Notes: generated from the letters alone by a model not told the origin. A stretch of DNA of 64,000 nucleotides from Ruegeria arenilitoris (GCF_013032855.1 NZ_WQDA01000003.1:248001-312000); one strand, 5' to 3'. Counted from the stretch's first letter, positions 35,298-45,268 are shown. A program made the numbers and translations.

Positions 35298-35319
35298 CCG
35301 GGGGCTGAAACGCCCCCGG
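35298..35319 (+). other. Intercistronic hairpin after the TRAP binding-protein gene
   Basis: CCGGGGGC (35298-35305) and GCCCCCGG (35312-35319) form an 8-bp GC stem around TGAAAC, 10 bp after the dctP-type stop and with no T-run after it. It probably stabilises the binding-protein mRNA or limits read-through to the permeases. Confidence 0.6.
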
Positions 35320-35345
35320 GATCATCTGGAACAGGGGACAACCGG

Positions 35346-35975
35346 ATGGCAGGACACGCCACGGTATTGGAGGACGGCAGCCTCCTGAGCCGTCTCGATC
35401 GGCAATTGCTGCGACTTGAACGATTTCTGGCCCTTCTCAGTGGCATCGCCGTTTTCGGATTGATGGTGTTGGCTGTTGTGTCCGTCAGCGGACGCAACGC
35501 GATCAACGCGCCATTGCCGGGCTATGTCGACTGGATCGAGCAGGCCATGCCTCTAATCGCGTTTCTGGGCATTTCCTATGTGCAGCGAGACGGCGGGCAC
35601 ATCCGCATGGACATCGTGATCGCACGGCTGCACGGGCGCGCAATGTGGTTGTTCGAGCTGATTTCGGTCGTGCTGATCCTGGTCCTGATGTTGGCTTTGG
35701 TCTGGGGCAGCTGGTCCCATTTCGATCGATCGTTTGATTTCGGCGCACCGATGTGGAGCCGCGACAGCTCGATCGACATCGGTATTCCGATCTGGCCCGC
35801 CAAGCTGTTGGCGCCAGTTGCCTTCTCCGTCTTGTGTCTGCGGTTGTGTCTCCAGATCTGGGGGTATGGTCGGGCGTTCCTGTTGGGGCTGGAAACTCCG
35901 GTTGCGGTGCCACTGATCCAGGACGCCGCCGCGCAGGCCGCGGCCGAAGCCGAGCAGTTTGAGAGGCAGGACTGA
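35346..35975 (+). CDS. TRAP transporter small permease (DctQ family)
   Basis: This 209-residue membrane protein has four predicted helices with the DctQ pattern (FGLMVLAVVSVSGRNAINAPLPGYVDWIEQ, then FLGISYVQRDGGHIRMD). It forms the small membrane subunit of the TRAP transporter and is encoded 3 bp before the large subunit. A helical hydrophilic tail rich in Ala/Glu/Gln ends the protein. Confidence 0.9.
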   Translation: MAGHATVLEDGSLLSRLDRQLLRLERFLALLSGIAVFGLMVLAVVSVSGRNAINAPLPGYVDWIEQAMPLIAFLGISYVQRDGGHIRMDIVIARLHGRAMWLFELISVVLILVLMLALVWGSWSHFDRSFDFGAPMWSRDSSIDIGIPIWPAKLLAPVAFSVLCLRLCLQIWGYGRAFLLGLETPVAVPLIQDAAAQAAAEAEQFERQD

Positions 35976-35978
35976 CAA

Positions 35979-37382
35979 ATGGACACGATTGAAATCGGCC
36001 TGTGGGTCACGGGCGGCCTGCTGGTTCTTGTCGTCGCGGGCATGCGCGTTGCGTTTGCCGCAGGCCTTGCAGGGCTGGTGGGGCTGGTCTGGATATTCTG
36101 GGCCAAATTCGGATACGACCCGGATCGGTTTGGCAAGGCTTTGACCGTTGCCGTCAAGACGGCGGGGCAGGTGCCGCATTCCAAAGTGGCCTCGCACACG
36201 CTCAGCCTGATCCCAACTTTCATCCTGATCGGATACCTGGCCTATTACGCGGGTTTGACCCGGGCTTTGTTCGAAGCGGCCAAGCGCTGGGTCGCCTGGG
36301 TGCCGGGTGGTTTGGCGGTGTCCACGGTTTTCGCGACCGCCGGCTTTGCAGCCGTGTCAGGCGCGTCGGTGGCTACGTCGGCCGTCTTTGCCCGCATTGC
36401 AATCCCCGAGATGTTGGACGTCGGCTACAACAAAAGGTTTGCCGCAGGCGTCGTGGCCGCAGGCGGTACTTTGGCGTCGCTGATCCCACCTTCCGCAATC
36501 CTCGTGATCTATGCGATCATCGTCGAGCAGGACGTGGGCAAACTGCTGCTCGCCGGGTTCATCCCCGGTGCGTTTTCGGCGGTGATCTACGGACTGCTGA
36601 TCATCGGTATCGCGGTTTTCTTCAAAAACGTGGGTCCGCCGGTGCGGGGCTTTACCTGGAAACAGCGCTTTGCCGCGTTGCCCGGTGCGCTGCCGATCTT
36701 CGCGGTAATCCTGATCATCATCTGTTTTGTCTACAACCCATTTGGTGACAAGGCGTGGGGAACGCCGACCGAGGGCGGCGCAATCGGTGCATTCATCGTG
36801 TTCTGCTTTGCTCTGTTTCACGGCATGCGCTGGACCGAGCTGAAGTCGGCGTTGTTGGAAACCGCCAAGCTGACGGCGATGATCTTCTCGATCATCTGGG
36901 GTGTCTTGATCTACGTGCGCTTTCTGGGATTTGCCGACCTGCCTGGGGCGTTTTCGGATTGGATCACTTCCCTCCATATGTCACCCATGCTGATCCTGAT
37001 CTGTATCCTGTTGGCTTATGCCGTGCTTGGCATGTTCATGGATGCAATCGGGATGCTACTGCTGACTCTGCCGGTGGTCTATCCTGCCGTCATGGCCCTG
37101 AACGGGGGCGAGGCGGTAAGCGCGGCCGAGAGCACATTTGGCATGTCCGGACCCATGTGTGCGATCTGGTTTGGTATTCTGGTGGTCAAGATGGCCGAGT
37201 TCTGTCTGATCACGCCGCCAATCGGCCTGAACTGCTTCGTGGTGGCAGGCGTACGCCCGGACCTGAGCGTTCAGGATGTGTTCAAGGGCGTGGCTCCGTT
37301 CTTCGTCGCTGATGCGGTGACGATTGCGCTGCTGGTCGCGTTTCCGGCGATCGTTCTGTATCTGCCATCGCTTGCCGGCTGA
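35979..37382 (+). CDS. TRAP transporter large permease (DctM family)
   Basis: This 467-residue protein with about 12 membrane helices forms the sodium-coupled translocation subunit. DctM features include the GxxASxPPS-like SLIPPSAILVIYAII segment and ITPPIGLNCFVVAGV near the end. It completes a binding protein-small-large TRAP operon oriented away from acs. The 170 bp after it hold only hairpins without T-runs, so no clear terminator is visible. Confidence 0.92.
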   Translation: MDTIEIGLWVTGGLLVLVVAGMRVAFAAGLAGLVGLVWIFWAKFGYDPDRFGKALTVAVKTAGQVPHSKVASHTLSLIPTFILIGYLAYYAGLTRALFEAAKRWVAWVPGGLAVSTVFATAGFAAVSGASVATSAVFARIAIPEMLDVGYNKRFAAGVVAAGGTLASLIPPSAILVIYAIIVEQDVGKLLLAGFIPGAFSAVIYGLLIIGIAVFFKNVGPPVRGFTWKQRFAALPGALPIFAVILIIICFVYNPFGDKAWGTPTEGGAIGAFIVFCFALFHGMRWTELKSALLETAKLTAMIFSIIWGVLIYVRFLGFADLPGAFSDWITSLHMSPMLILICILLAYAVLGMFMDAIGMLLLTLPVVYPAVMALNGGEAVSAAESTFGMSGPMCAIWFGILVVKMAEFCLITPPIGLNCFVVAGVRPDLSVQDVFKGVAPFFVADAVTIALLVAFPAIVLYLPSLAG

Positions 37383-37552
37383 GGTTTCGGGCAATCCAGG
37401 CACGGACTGTGATGCATGGCTCTGCCGCGCGCATAGAAAATTCGGGCGGCACGAAGTCTCGGTGCCGCAGTAGACCCAATACCTCAGTGTCGCAAAGACT
37501 GAACGGGGGCAGCGCCCCCATCCGGCCTAACGTCTAAATCGGGCGAAACGGC

Positions 37553-38593
37553 TCACCTGGCCCGCATGAGCATGCCAAACAGGTCGCGCGGATCGTCCGG
37601 ATCCGCCAGCATGTCCAGGGGCTCGAAAAACTCGGTTCCCTCGATCGCGCGCTTGACGTAGCGCAGGGCCGAGAAGTCCTCGATCGCGAAACCAACGCTG
37701 TCGAACAGAGTGATCTGCCGGTCGTCACGGCGACCTTCCGCCTGGCCGGTGATGACCTGCCACATCTCGGTGACCGGGTGGTCAGGGTCCAGCGCTTGAA
37801 TTTCACCTTCGATCCGGGTCTGCTCGGGGTATTCCACGAAGATGTCGGACCGCAGAAGAATGTCGCCATGCAATTCGGTCTTTCCGGGGCAGTCGCCTCC
37901 GATCGCATTGATGTGCACGCCCGGGCCGACCATGTTGTCGGTCAGGATGGTGGCATATTTCTTGTCGGCGGTGCAGGTGGTGATGATCTGCGCGCCCTCG
38001 ATCGCCTCTTCGGCCGAGCGACACGAAACCACCTTCAACCCGGTCCCTTGCAGATTGGCCGCGCATTTCGCGGTGGCGGCGGGATCGATGTCATAAAGGC
38101 GAACGGTTTCAATCCCGCACATCGCCTTGAAGGCCAGGCACTGGAACTCGGACTGTGCGCCATTGCCGATCATCGCCATCGTCGAGGCGTTTTTGGGGGC
38201 CAGGTACTTGCCGACAAGCGCCGACGTGGCCGCGGTGCGCAGCGCCGTCAGCATCGTCATCTCGGTCAACAGGGTGGGATACCCGGTGTACACGTCCGCA
38301 AGCAGGCCAAACGCGGTGACGGTCTGCAAGCCTTCGGACGTGTTCTTGGGGTGGCCGTTCACATATTTGAACCCATAGGCCTCGCCGTCCGAGGTCGGCA
38401 TCAGTTCGATCACGCCATGCGGCGAATGGGCCGGGATGCGCGGGGTCTTGTCAAAGCTCTCCCACCGTTTGAAATCGTCCTCGATCTGAGCGGCGATCTC
38501 GGTGATCATTCTTTCGACACCGATGTGGTGGATCAGCCGCATCATGTTGTCGACGGATACGAAGGGAACAAGCGCCTTGTCGGAAGGTTGCAT
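37553..38593 (-). CDS. Ornithine cyclodeaminase
   Basis: This 346-residue enzyme of the ornithine cyclodeaminase/mu-crystallin family converts L-ornithine to L-proline and ammonia. Visible motifs are the substrate region GFKYVNGHPKNTSEG, ALRTAATSAL, the NAD-binding turn MIGNGAQSEFQ, and IGGDCPGKTEL with the catalytic aspartate. It is the third gene after arginase and CtlX, so arginine-derived ornithine is its likely substrate. Confidence 0.92.
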   Translation of the reverse strand: MQPSDKALVPFVSVDNMMRLIHHIGVERMITEIAAQIEDDFKRWESFDKTPRIPAHSPHGVIELMPTSDGEAYGFKYVNGHPKNTSEGLQTVTAFGLLADVYTGYPTLLTEMTMLTALRTAATSALVGKYLAPKNASTMAMIGNGAQSEFQCLAFKAMCGIETVRLYDIDPAATAKCAANLQGTGLKVVSCRSAEEAIEGAQIITTCTADKKYATILTDNMVGPGVHINAIGGDCPGKTELHGDILLRSDIFVEYPEQTRIEGEIQALDPDHPVTEMWQVITGQAEGRRDDRQITLFDSVGFAIEDFSALRYVKRAIEGTEFFEPLDMLADPDDPRDLFGMLMRAR

Positions 38594-38603
38594 GGGGTCT
38601 CTC

Positions 38604-39524
38604 CTAGCGGCGTGACAGGTGGATGCCTGCGATCATGCAGCGCACCGACCCGCCGGCGGTTTCGATGGTGGGAACGGAAAGCGGCAGGGGCGTCGCGCTG
38701 TCCTGGATGATGTCGATCTGATCCGGGCGCAGCGCGGCCAATGCCCGGCTGGACAGCGCCAGAACCAGCCCGTCGCGGCCTGTCAGTTCGATGGCGTTAC
38801 CGGCAAATTCGGCGATCTGGTCGTGGGTCAGGTCGATCACCGTGCGGCCGGATTCCTCGAGCCGCGCCCGAACGGTCGCGCGCCGCTCGGGGTCGGTGAT
38901 CATATCCAGACAGATCAGGGCGTAATGCGTGCCGATCCCCATCAGAACATTGGTGTGATAGACATCGCGGCCTTGCGCGTCGCGGGCCTCGAAGGCGATG
39001 GGCTCGTAGTTGAAATGGGTGCAGAACCGTTCCAGCAGCACCGGGTCGGCGCGGTTGGATTTGACGGTATAGGCAATGCGCCCGACGTGATCGAGCACCA
39101 TCGCACCGGTGCCCTCCAGCGCGAGGTTGTCCTGCTCGAGCCCGGAATAGTCGATAACGTCCTGTACGCGATAGTCGCGTTTCAGCATCTCGATCACATC
39201 CATCCGCCGTTCGCGCCGGCGCGAGGGGACGAACATCGGATAGATCGCAACGTGCCCGCCCGGATGGGTCGAGAACCAGTTGTTCGGAAACACGCTGTCG
39301 GGCGTGTCGTTGTCACCGAAATCGTCGAACACATGTACGGTCACGCCGGTGTGGCGCAACTGCTCGACCGCGTGGTCATGCTCGTCGCGGGCGGCGGCCG
39401 AGGTCGCCTCGGCCGAGCGGTTGGCCAGCGTCTGGAACGCGTTGTCGTCGCGGGTTTCGGGGTTCGAGGCAAAGGCATGTGGCCGGATCATGACCACCGC
39501 CGATGGGGCTTGAAGGGAATGCAT
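38604..39524 (-). CDS. ctlX: Citrulline utilization hydrolase CtlX-like (amidinotransferase/deiminase fold)
   Basis: This 306-residue protein has the pentein fold of dimethylarginine/arginine deiminases: MIRPHAFASNPET at the start, PDSVFPNNWFSTH, and the C-terminal nucleophile region GGSVRCMIA with the catalytic cysteine. It resembles CtlX, which is linked to citrulline use. Placed between arginase and ornithine cyclodeaminase it should feed ornithine formation from a guanidino or ureido compound. The reaction is inferred from family and context. Its ATG overlaps the arginase stop by one base. Confidence 0.85.
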   Translation of the reverse strand: MHSLQAPSAVVMIRPHAFASNPETRDDNAFQTLANRSAEATSAAARDEHDHAVEQLRHTGVTVHVFDDFGDNDTPDSVFPNNWFSTHPGGHVAIYPMFVPSRRRERRMDVIEMLKRDYRVQDVIDYSGLEQDNLALEGTGAMVLDHVGRIAYTVKSNRADPVLLERFCTHFNYEPIAFEARDAQGRDVYHTNVLMGIGTHYALICLDMITDPERRATVRARLEESGRTVIDLTHDQIAEFAGNAIELTGRDGLVLALSSRALAALRPDQIDIIQDSATPLPLSVPTIETAGGSVRCMIAGIHLSRR

Positions 39525-40444
39525 CAGAAGCTCCGGGTAATACGGTCGAAGATGCGGCGCCCAAGCAACGAGGCGGCCAGGTCGACCATCAGTTTCGCGG
39601 TGCGGCCGCGTTCATCCAGAAAGGGGTTCAACTCGACCAGGTCCAGCGAGCAGACCAATCCGCTTTCGTGCAGCAGTTCCATGGCCAGATGCGCCTCGCG
39701 TTCGGTGGCGCCGCCGGGAACGGTGGTGCCGACGGCCGGGGCGATGGCGGGGTCCAGGAAATCCACGTCCAGCGAGACATGCAGAATGCCGTTCGCGGCG
39801 CGGACGCGGTCCAGAAAGGCCATCAGCGGAGCTTTGATGCCGTGTTCGTCGATGCTGCGCATGTCGGCCAGCATGGCGCGGTCTTTCTCCAGCGCGGCGC
39901 GCTCGGCCGGATCGACCGAGCGTAGGCCGATCATGCCGACGCGGTCGGTCGGAACGGGGGCCGCCAGCGCGGGGAAGGCGTCGAACCCGGGCTGGCCGGT
40001 GAAATAGGCGACCGGCGTGCCATGCAGGTTGCCGCTGCCGGTGCTGTTGGGTGTGTGGAAATCGCTGTGCGCGTCCAGCCAAAGCACGAACAGCGGGCGC
40101 CCGATCTGCTGCGCATGGGCGGCCATGCCAGAGACCGTGCCCATCGACAGGGCATGATCGCCCCCCATAAAGATCGGCAGACCTTGTTGGGCCGCCTGTT
40201 GCGCGACCCGTTTCAAAGCCCGCGTCCACCCTACGCATTCGGGTAGGGCAAAGAGGTGATCATGTTGCGGCATGTCGACAGTGTCCGGGCGGGTGTCGCC
40301 AAAGTCTGTGACCGTGTGCCCGAGGTCGGATAGAGCCTCGGCAATTCCGGCCACCCGGTACGCGTCGGGTCCCATCCGGCAACCCTGGCGCCGCTTGCCG
40401 ACGTCCATGCCGGCACCAACGAGAATGACTGATTTGGTATCCAT
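39524..40444 (-). CDS. rocF: Arginase
   Basis: This 306-residue ureohydrolase splits arginine to ornithine and urea. The two-manganese ligands are visible in GGDHALSMG, LDAHSDFHTP and SLDVDFLDPAIAPAVGT. It is the first gene of the arginine-to-proline operon, and it diverges from an Lrp-type regulator whose start lies 44 bp away. Confidence 0.94.
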   Translation of the reverse strand: MDTKSVILVGAGMDVGKRRQGCRMGPDAYRVAGIAEALSDLGHTVTDFGDTRPDTVDMPQHDHLFALPECVGWTRALKRVAQQAAQQGLPIFMGGDHALSMGTVSGMAAHAQQIGRPLFVLWLDAHSDFHTPNSTGSGNLHGTPVAYFTGQPGFDAFPALAAPVPTDRVGMIGLRSVDPAERAALEKDRAMLADMRSIDEHGIKAPLMAFLDRVRAANGILHVSLDVDFLDPAIAPAVGTTVPGGATEREAHLAMELLHESGLVCSLDLVELNPFLDERGRTAKLMVDLAASLLGRRIFDRITRSF

Positions 40445-40488
40445 ACGTTCATTTAGCGGTGCAATGCGGGTTGCGTGAAGGAGGCAAA

Positions 40489-40959
40489 ATGCTCAAAATG
40501 AAATCTGAAAATCCAAATTGGAAACACGAAATGGACGATCTGGACAGCCGCTTGCTCAGCGCCCTTCACAGAGACGCTCGCGCGTCTCTGTCAGAGCTTG
40601 CAGAAGTGCTGGGTGTAACGCGGACGACCGTGCGCAGCCGGCTGCAGCGGCTCAAGCAATCGGGTGAGATTGTGGGCTTTACTGTCCTGACCCGTCGGGA
40701 CGTCGCGCAAAGCCCGGTGCGCGGGTTGATGATGCTGGAAATCGAAGGGCGCGGGACCGAGCGCATCATGGCCCGGATCGCAGCCATGCGGCAGGTGCGG
40801 GCGGTGCATTCCACCAACGGCGGATGGGACCTGATCGCCGAGATCGGGACCGAAACGCTGGCCGAACTGGACGAGGTTCTGTTCCAGATCCGCCGCATCG
40901 AAGGCGTCACCCGGTCCGAGACCAATCTGCTTCTGTCCACTCGAAAAGGCCGCTTTTAA
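40489..40959 (+). CDS. Lrp/AsnC-family regulator of the arginase operon
   Basis: This 156-residue regulator has an N-terminal helix-turn-helix (about 12-60, DLDSRLLSALHRDARASLSELAEVLGVTRTTVRSRL) and a RAM ligand-binding domain (80-150). The ATG at 40489 is preceded by AAGGAGG. An internal ATG at MDDLDS is the usual family start but has no such site. Its divergent position 44 bp from rocF suggests it is the arginine- or ornithine-responsive activator of that operon, as with ArgR/PutR-type Lrp proteins. Confidence 0.88.
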   Translation: MLKMKSENPNWKHEMDDLDSRLLSALHRDARASLSELAEVLGVTRTTVRSRLQRLKQSGEIVGFTVLTRRDVAQSPVRGLMMLEIEGRGTERIMARIAAMRQVRAVHSTNGGWDLIAEIGTETLAELDEVLFQIRRIEGVTRSETNLLLSTRKGRF

Positions 40960-41060
40960 ACCGCCCGCCATTCACCGGCGCGGCATAGCTTTGAATACCA
41001 AACGATTTGTGCAAGAGTTTTCCCGCAGGCTTGATCAAGCCCATGGGCAGGGAATTCAAT

Positions 41061-43670
41061 ATGAGCACAGCAGACCCAGGCGAAAACTCGCGGGCGGAAA
41101 TCCTGATTGCCCGGGTGACCGGTCTGTTGGAGCAGCCGATCGTCAGGCTGGCAATACCTGTGGTGATTACGCTGATCGCGTTGACGGTGCTGCACGACCT
41201 GTCGAGCCATGTGAAATGGTCGGACGTTCAATCTGACATTGCCGGAACATCCTGGCGGGTGATGTTCCTTGCCGTATTCTGGACGGCCTTCAGTTTTCTG
41301 TCTCTGTCCTTCTATGACGTCTTCGCCGTGCAGAGCGTGGCGGGGGGAACGGTCCCCCTTCGCATCGCGGCCATGGCCGGGGCCAGCGGCTATGCGGTGT
41401 CGAATTGCCTAGGGTTTTCGTACATCACGGGCACGGCGATCCGCTATCGGATCTATGCGTCGCTGGGGTTGGATCTGGGACGAGTCGCGGGCGTGATCGC
41501 CACATCATGGGTGGCCTTCTGGATGGGCCTCATCCTGATCCTCGGCGGAATGATGACGCTTCATCCAGACGGGATCGCCCAGGCGCTGCCGATCAGCGGA
41601 ACGCTTGAAACGGTCATCGGGGTTGCCCTGCTGGTCGGTCTGCTGGTGCTGTTTGTGTGGCTGGCCAAGGGCGGGCGTCGGCTGGCCTTTGGCGGAGTGG
41701 GATTTGATCTGCCCGGAGGCAAGTTGGCCAGCCTTTTGACGCTGGCAGCGATCGGGGATCTGTTCGGCGCGTCGATGGCTCTTTATGTTCTGATGCCCGA
41801 CGATCTGGGCGTCGGCTATCCCTATTTCTTCACCATCTATATTTGCGCAATCGCAGTTGGAATTCTCAGCCACGCGCCGGGCGGAATCGGTGTGTTCGAG
41901 GCCACTTTGATCGCCGGGCTGGGGGCCTCGGGCCGGTCGGACGTGATTGCTGCGTTGCTGCTTTACCGGGTTGTCTACACGTTTTTGCCATTTGCCATCG
42001 CAAGCCTGTCGATCGCCGTCGCTTCGGCGCTGGCACACCGGCATCACATCAGCGGTGCGGCTACTTGGTTCTATCGGGCCGTCCGGCCAATCGTGCCGAT
42101 GGTGGCTGCCGGTATCGCGGCAATGGCCGGTGTGGTTCTTCTGGTGTCCGGCACCTTGCCTGCCAGCTCGACGAAGCTGGGGATCCTGCGCGAGTTTCTG
42201 CCCTTGTCCTTCGTCGAGGCATCGCATCTGGCCGGAAGCGCCATTGGCGTTCTGCTGCTGCTTGTGGCGCGGGGGCTGTACCGCAAGCTCTACCGGGCAT
42301 GGATCGTTGCCATGATCCTGATGCTGGCCGGGTTCTTCGCGTCGCTGGCCAAGGGGCTGGATACGCATGAGGCCATCGGAATGCTTGCAGCCATCGGTTT
42401 GTTGGCCCTGTTTCGGGGGGCTTTCTACCGGGTCAGCGGCGCATCCATCTTCCGACTGAACATTCCCTGGCTGGTCAGCCTGATCGCGTTGCTGGCGGTG
42501 ATCTTCTGGATCGGGTTGTTTGCCTATTCCCATGTCGAATACGAAAATGCGTTGTGGTGGGAGTTTGCATGGAATGGCGATGCCTCGCGGTTCCTACGCT
42601 CCAGCATGGTGGTGGCGGTCATCGTCGGGGTGGTGGCCGTGAACTCGTTGTTCGGACGCACGATCCCCGCACGTCAGCGCACCGAGATCCCTGCGGCGGT
42701 CGAACGTCTGGCGCTGGCCAGCGAAGACACCGAGGCGCAGATCAGCCTGACCGGCGACAAGCAGTTCCTGGTCGCGCCGGATGAAAGCGCCTTTCTGGCC
42801 TATGCCGATTCCGGCAACGCGTTGATCAGCAAGGGCGAGCCTGTCGGCGATGAGGCCGCCGGCCAGCAACTGATCTGGCAGTTGCGCGAAATGGCCGATG
42901 CCGAAGGCAAGCTCTGCGCATTTTACAGCGTGTCCACCAAGTATCTGCCTACGTTTCTTGACCTCGGGCTGTCGATCCTCAAGATCGGTGAAGTCGCCCG
43001 CGTTCCGCTGAAGGACTTCACGCTGGACGGCAAATCCCGCAAGCGGTTCCGTCAGGCCCGGAACCGGGCCGAGCGTGAAGGATATGTCTTCGAGATCATT
43101 CCCAAAGAACAGCTAGCACCAGTCCTGCCCGAGCTGCGCCAGATCTCAGATCACTGGCTGGAAGGCAAGGCGGGCGCGGAAAAGGGTTTTGCCCTGGGCG
43201 GGTTCGACGAGCAGTATTTGTCCTATTTCGATCATGCGGTTCTGAAGAACGGCGAAACTGGCAAGATCGTGGCTTTTGCCAACCTGTTTCAGGGCGGCAA
43301 CAAGTCGGAATTGTCGCTGGATCTGATGCGGTACGAGCCCGACTGCCCCAGCTTTGTCATGGACGCTCTGTTCGCCGAGATGATGAACTGGGGCGCCGGC
43401 CAAGGGTTTCATTGGTTCTCATTGGGGGCCGCGCCGTTTTCCGGGATCGAGAACCGGCAACTCGCCTCGCTCTGGAACCGGATCGGCGGTTTCGTCTACG
43501 AGCACGGCGAGCAATTCTATCACTTCGAGGGGCTGCGCGCCTTCAAGCAGAAGTTCGACCCGGAGTGGAGCCCCAACTATCTGGCCAGCCCAGGCGGTCT
43601 GGCCGCGCCGCGCATCCTGTACGAGGTGAACATCCTGATCTCTGGCGGCCTGAAGGGCCTGACGAAATAG
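41061..43670 (+). CDS. mprF: MprF-type phosphatidylglycerol lysyltransferase/flippase
   Basis: This 869-residue protein has an N-terminal half with about 14 membrane helices (the lipid flippase, with GLGASGRSDVIAALLLYRVVY) and a C-terminal cytosolic DUF2156 aminoacyltransferase domain from about residue 545 (GDKQFLVAPDESAFLAY, then KRFRQARNRAEREGY). The family transfers lysine or another amino acid from tRNA to phosphatidylglycerol and moves the product to the outer leaflet, lowering surface charge. I chose the ATG at 41061 after CAGGGA. The acvB/virJ partner often found next to alphaproteobacterial lpiA genes is not present here. Confidence 0.9.
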   Translation: MSTADPGENSRAEILIARVTGLLEQPIVRLAIPVVITLIALTVLHDLSSHVKWSDVQSDIAGTSWRVMFLAVFWTAFSFLSLSFYDVFAVQSVAGGTVPLRIAAMAGASGYAVSNCLGFSYITGTAIRYRIYASLGLDLGRVAGVIATSWVAFWMGLILILGGMMTLHPDGIAQALPISGTLETVIGVALLVGLLVLFVWLAKGGRRLAFGGVGFDLPGGKLASLLTLAAIGDLFGASMALYVLMPDDLGVGYPYFFTIYICAIAVGILSHAPGGIGVFEATLIAGLGASGRSDVIAALLLYRVVYTFLPFAIASLSIAVASALAHRHHISGAATWFYRAVRPIVPMVAAGIAAMAGVVLLVSGTLPASSTKLGILREFLPLSFVEASHLAGSAIGVLLLLVARGLYRKLYRAWIVAMILMLAGFFASLAKGLDTHEAIGMLAAIGLLALFRGAFYRVSGASIFRLNIPWLVSLIALLAVIFWIGLFAYSHVEYENALWWEFAWNGDASRFLRSSMVVAVIVGVVAVNSLFGRTIPARQRTEIPAAVERLALASEDTEAQISLTGDKQFLVAPDESAFLAYADSGNALISKGEPVGDEAAGQQLIWQLREMADAEGKLCAFYSVSTKYLPTFLDLGLSILKIGEVARVPLKDFTLDGKSRKRFRQARNRAEREGYVFEIIPKEQLAPVLPELRQISDHWLEGKAGAEKGFALGGFDEQYLSYFDHAVLKNGETGKIVAFANLFQGGNKSELSLDLMRYEPDCPSFVMDALFAEMMNWGAGQGFHWFSLGAAPFSGIENRQLASLWNRIGGFVYEHGEQFYHFEGLRAFKQKFDPEWSPNYLASPGGLAAPRILYEVNILISGGLKGLTK

Positions 43671-43673
43671 CGC

Positions 43674-45266
43674 TTAGTTCAGGCTTGCTCGTGTTGGGTC
43701 CTGCTGCAGCAGGTCCCCCCAATCGGTGCGATAGGACATCTCGGCCAGTACGGTTTCCGGCAGGAACTCCTGGTTCTGACGGATCTGCCAGCCCCCGCCC
43801 AGACCTTTGTAGACCGCGACCAGATTCGACGAAACCTGCTGGCGCGCCTCGATCAGGTTGGCTTGCGAGCGCAGAAGCGCGGTCTGCGTGTTCAGGACGC
43901 GGGAATAGTCGGCGATGCCGTCGCGATACTGGCTGACTGCGATGTCGGCGGCCTTGCGCGCTGCGTCGACGCTGCGTTGGTAGAACGTCACCTGCTTGCG
44001 CGCCTGGGCATAGGCGACCATGGCGCTTTCGACCTCGGAATAGGCGGTCAGCACGGTGTTCTGATAGTTGGCGATCAGCGCCTGATAGGCGGCGTCCTGT
44101 GCGCGCACGTTGTTCTTGATCCGCCCATAGTTCAGCACGTTCCAGACCACGCCGGCGCTGGCCAGACCCGTGGTGCTGTTCGAGCTGAACAGGTCGCGTC
44201 CGCCCGACGCCTGCAGGCCGATCGAGCCCGACAGGATGAACTGCGGATACAGGTCCGCCATGGCAATGCCCACTTGCGCCGATTGCGTGGCTGCGGCCAG
44301 TTCGGCCGCGCGAACGTCGGGGCGGCGGCGCAGCAGTTCGGCCGGAACGCCGACGGCGACGTTCGATCTTGCTGACGGAATCCGCCCGGACGTTCCCAGA
44401 AGGCCGGTCATGCGTGACGGTGTCGTGCCCAACAGTACCGCCAGCGCGTTCTTGGCCTGCTGCAGATCGCTTTCCAGTGTCGGCACCAGCGCCTTGGTGT
44501 TGTTCAGCAGGGCGGTGGATTCCTGCACGTCCAATTCCGTCGTCACACCATTGTTGAACCGCAACTGGGTTAGATCGTTGGCTTCTTGCTGCAGCTTGAT
44601 GTTCTCGCGCGCGACGGCCAGCGATTCCTGCAGGGCGCGGATGTTGATGTACAGCGCGGCCACATCGCCCGTCAGCGTTACCAGCGCGTCGTCATAGTTG
44701 GCGACCTGCAGTGCCAGGTTCGACCGCGCCGCCTGCACGCCGCGTCGCTGCGCGCCCCAGACGTCCAGTTCCCACTGGGCGTCAAATCCCACCTGCGACG
44801 TCGAAAACTCCGTATCCAGCGGAATGATCCGGTTGATATCGGCAATGGGACCGAGATTGTCGCTGATCCGGCGCCGCTCCAACGCGCCGCCCACGGCCTG
44901 CGATTGCGGATAGAGCTCGCCGAATGCGATGCCCAGTTGCGCGCGGGCCTGCAACACGCGCGCGCCTGCGACCTGAAGCGTCAGGTTCTGGGCATAGGCC
45001 TCGGCCACCAGCTTGTTCAGGGTCGGATCATTGAAGCTCTGCCACCATTTGACCACGGGGGCGCTGCGTGATGTCAGACCGCTGGCCTGGCTGGCGCTGG
45101 GGCTGTTGGCCTCCATCCACTGTTTCACGACCGGCGAGTTGGGGCGCACGAAATCCGGCCCGACCGGGGTGCAGGCAAACAGCAGCGCGGCGCTCAGCGC
45201 GGTGCCGATCAACATGCAGCGGCGGTTTCGTGGCCTGCGCGGATGGTCCGGGTTCATGTGTGTCAT
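43674..45266 (-). CDS. Outer-membrane efflux lipoprotein (NodT/OprM family)
   Basis: This 530-residue TolC-type channel has a lipoprotein signal with lipobox ALLFAC near residue 32, the PDFVRPNSPVVKQW start typical of NodT, and two outer-membrane efflux repeats with long coiled-coil helices. It starts 2 bp after the HlyD gene. It is the exit duct of the five-gene operon and may also serve the RND pump at 50307-54626, which has no channel of its own nearby. Confidence 0.9.
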   Translation of the reverse strand: MTHMNPDHPRRPRNRRCMLIGTALSAALLFACTPVGPDFVRPNSPVVKQWMEANSPSASQASGLTSRSAPVVKWWQSFNDPTLNKLVAEAYAQNLTLQVAGARVLQARAQLGIAFGELYPQSQAVGGALERRRISDNLGPIADINRIIPLDTEFSTSQVGFDAQWELDVWGAQRRGVQAARSNLALQVANYDDALVTLTGDVAALYINIRALQESLAVARENIKLQQEANDLTQLRFNNGVTTELDVQESTALLNNTKALVPTLESDLQQAKNALAVLLGTTPSRMTGLLGTSGRIPSARSNVAVGVPAELLRRRPDVRAAELAAATQSAQVGIAMADLYPQFILSGSIGLQASGGRDLFSSNSTTGLASAGVVWNVLNYGRIKNNVRAQDAAYQALIANYQNTVLTAYSEVESAMVAYAQARKQVTFYQRSVDAARKAADIAVSQYRDGIADYSRVLNTQTALLRSQANLIEARQQVSSNLVAVYKGLGGGWQIRQNQEFLPETVLAEMSYRTDWGDLLQQDPTRASLN

Positions 45267-45268
45267 GC

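Noticed and set aside
37446-37519. Hairpins GCGGCAC/GTGCCGC and GGGGGC/GCCCCC after the TRAP operon
   Set aside because: Both stems are real, but neither has a T-run on either strand, so I do not call a terminator.
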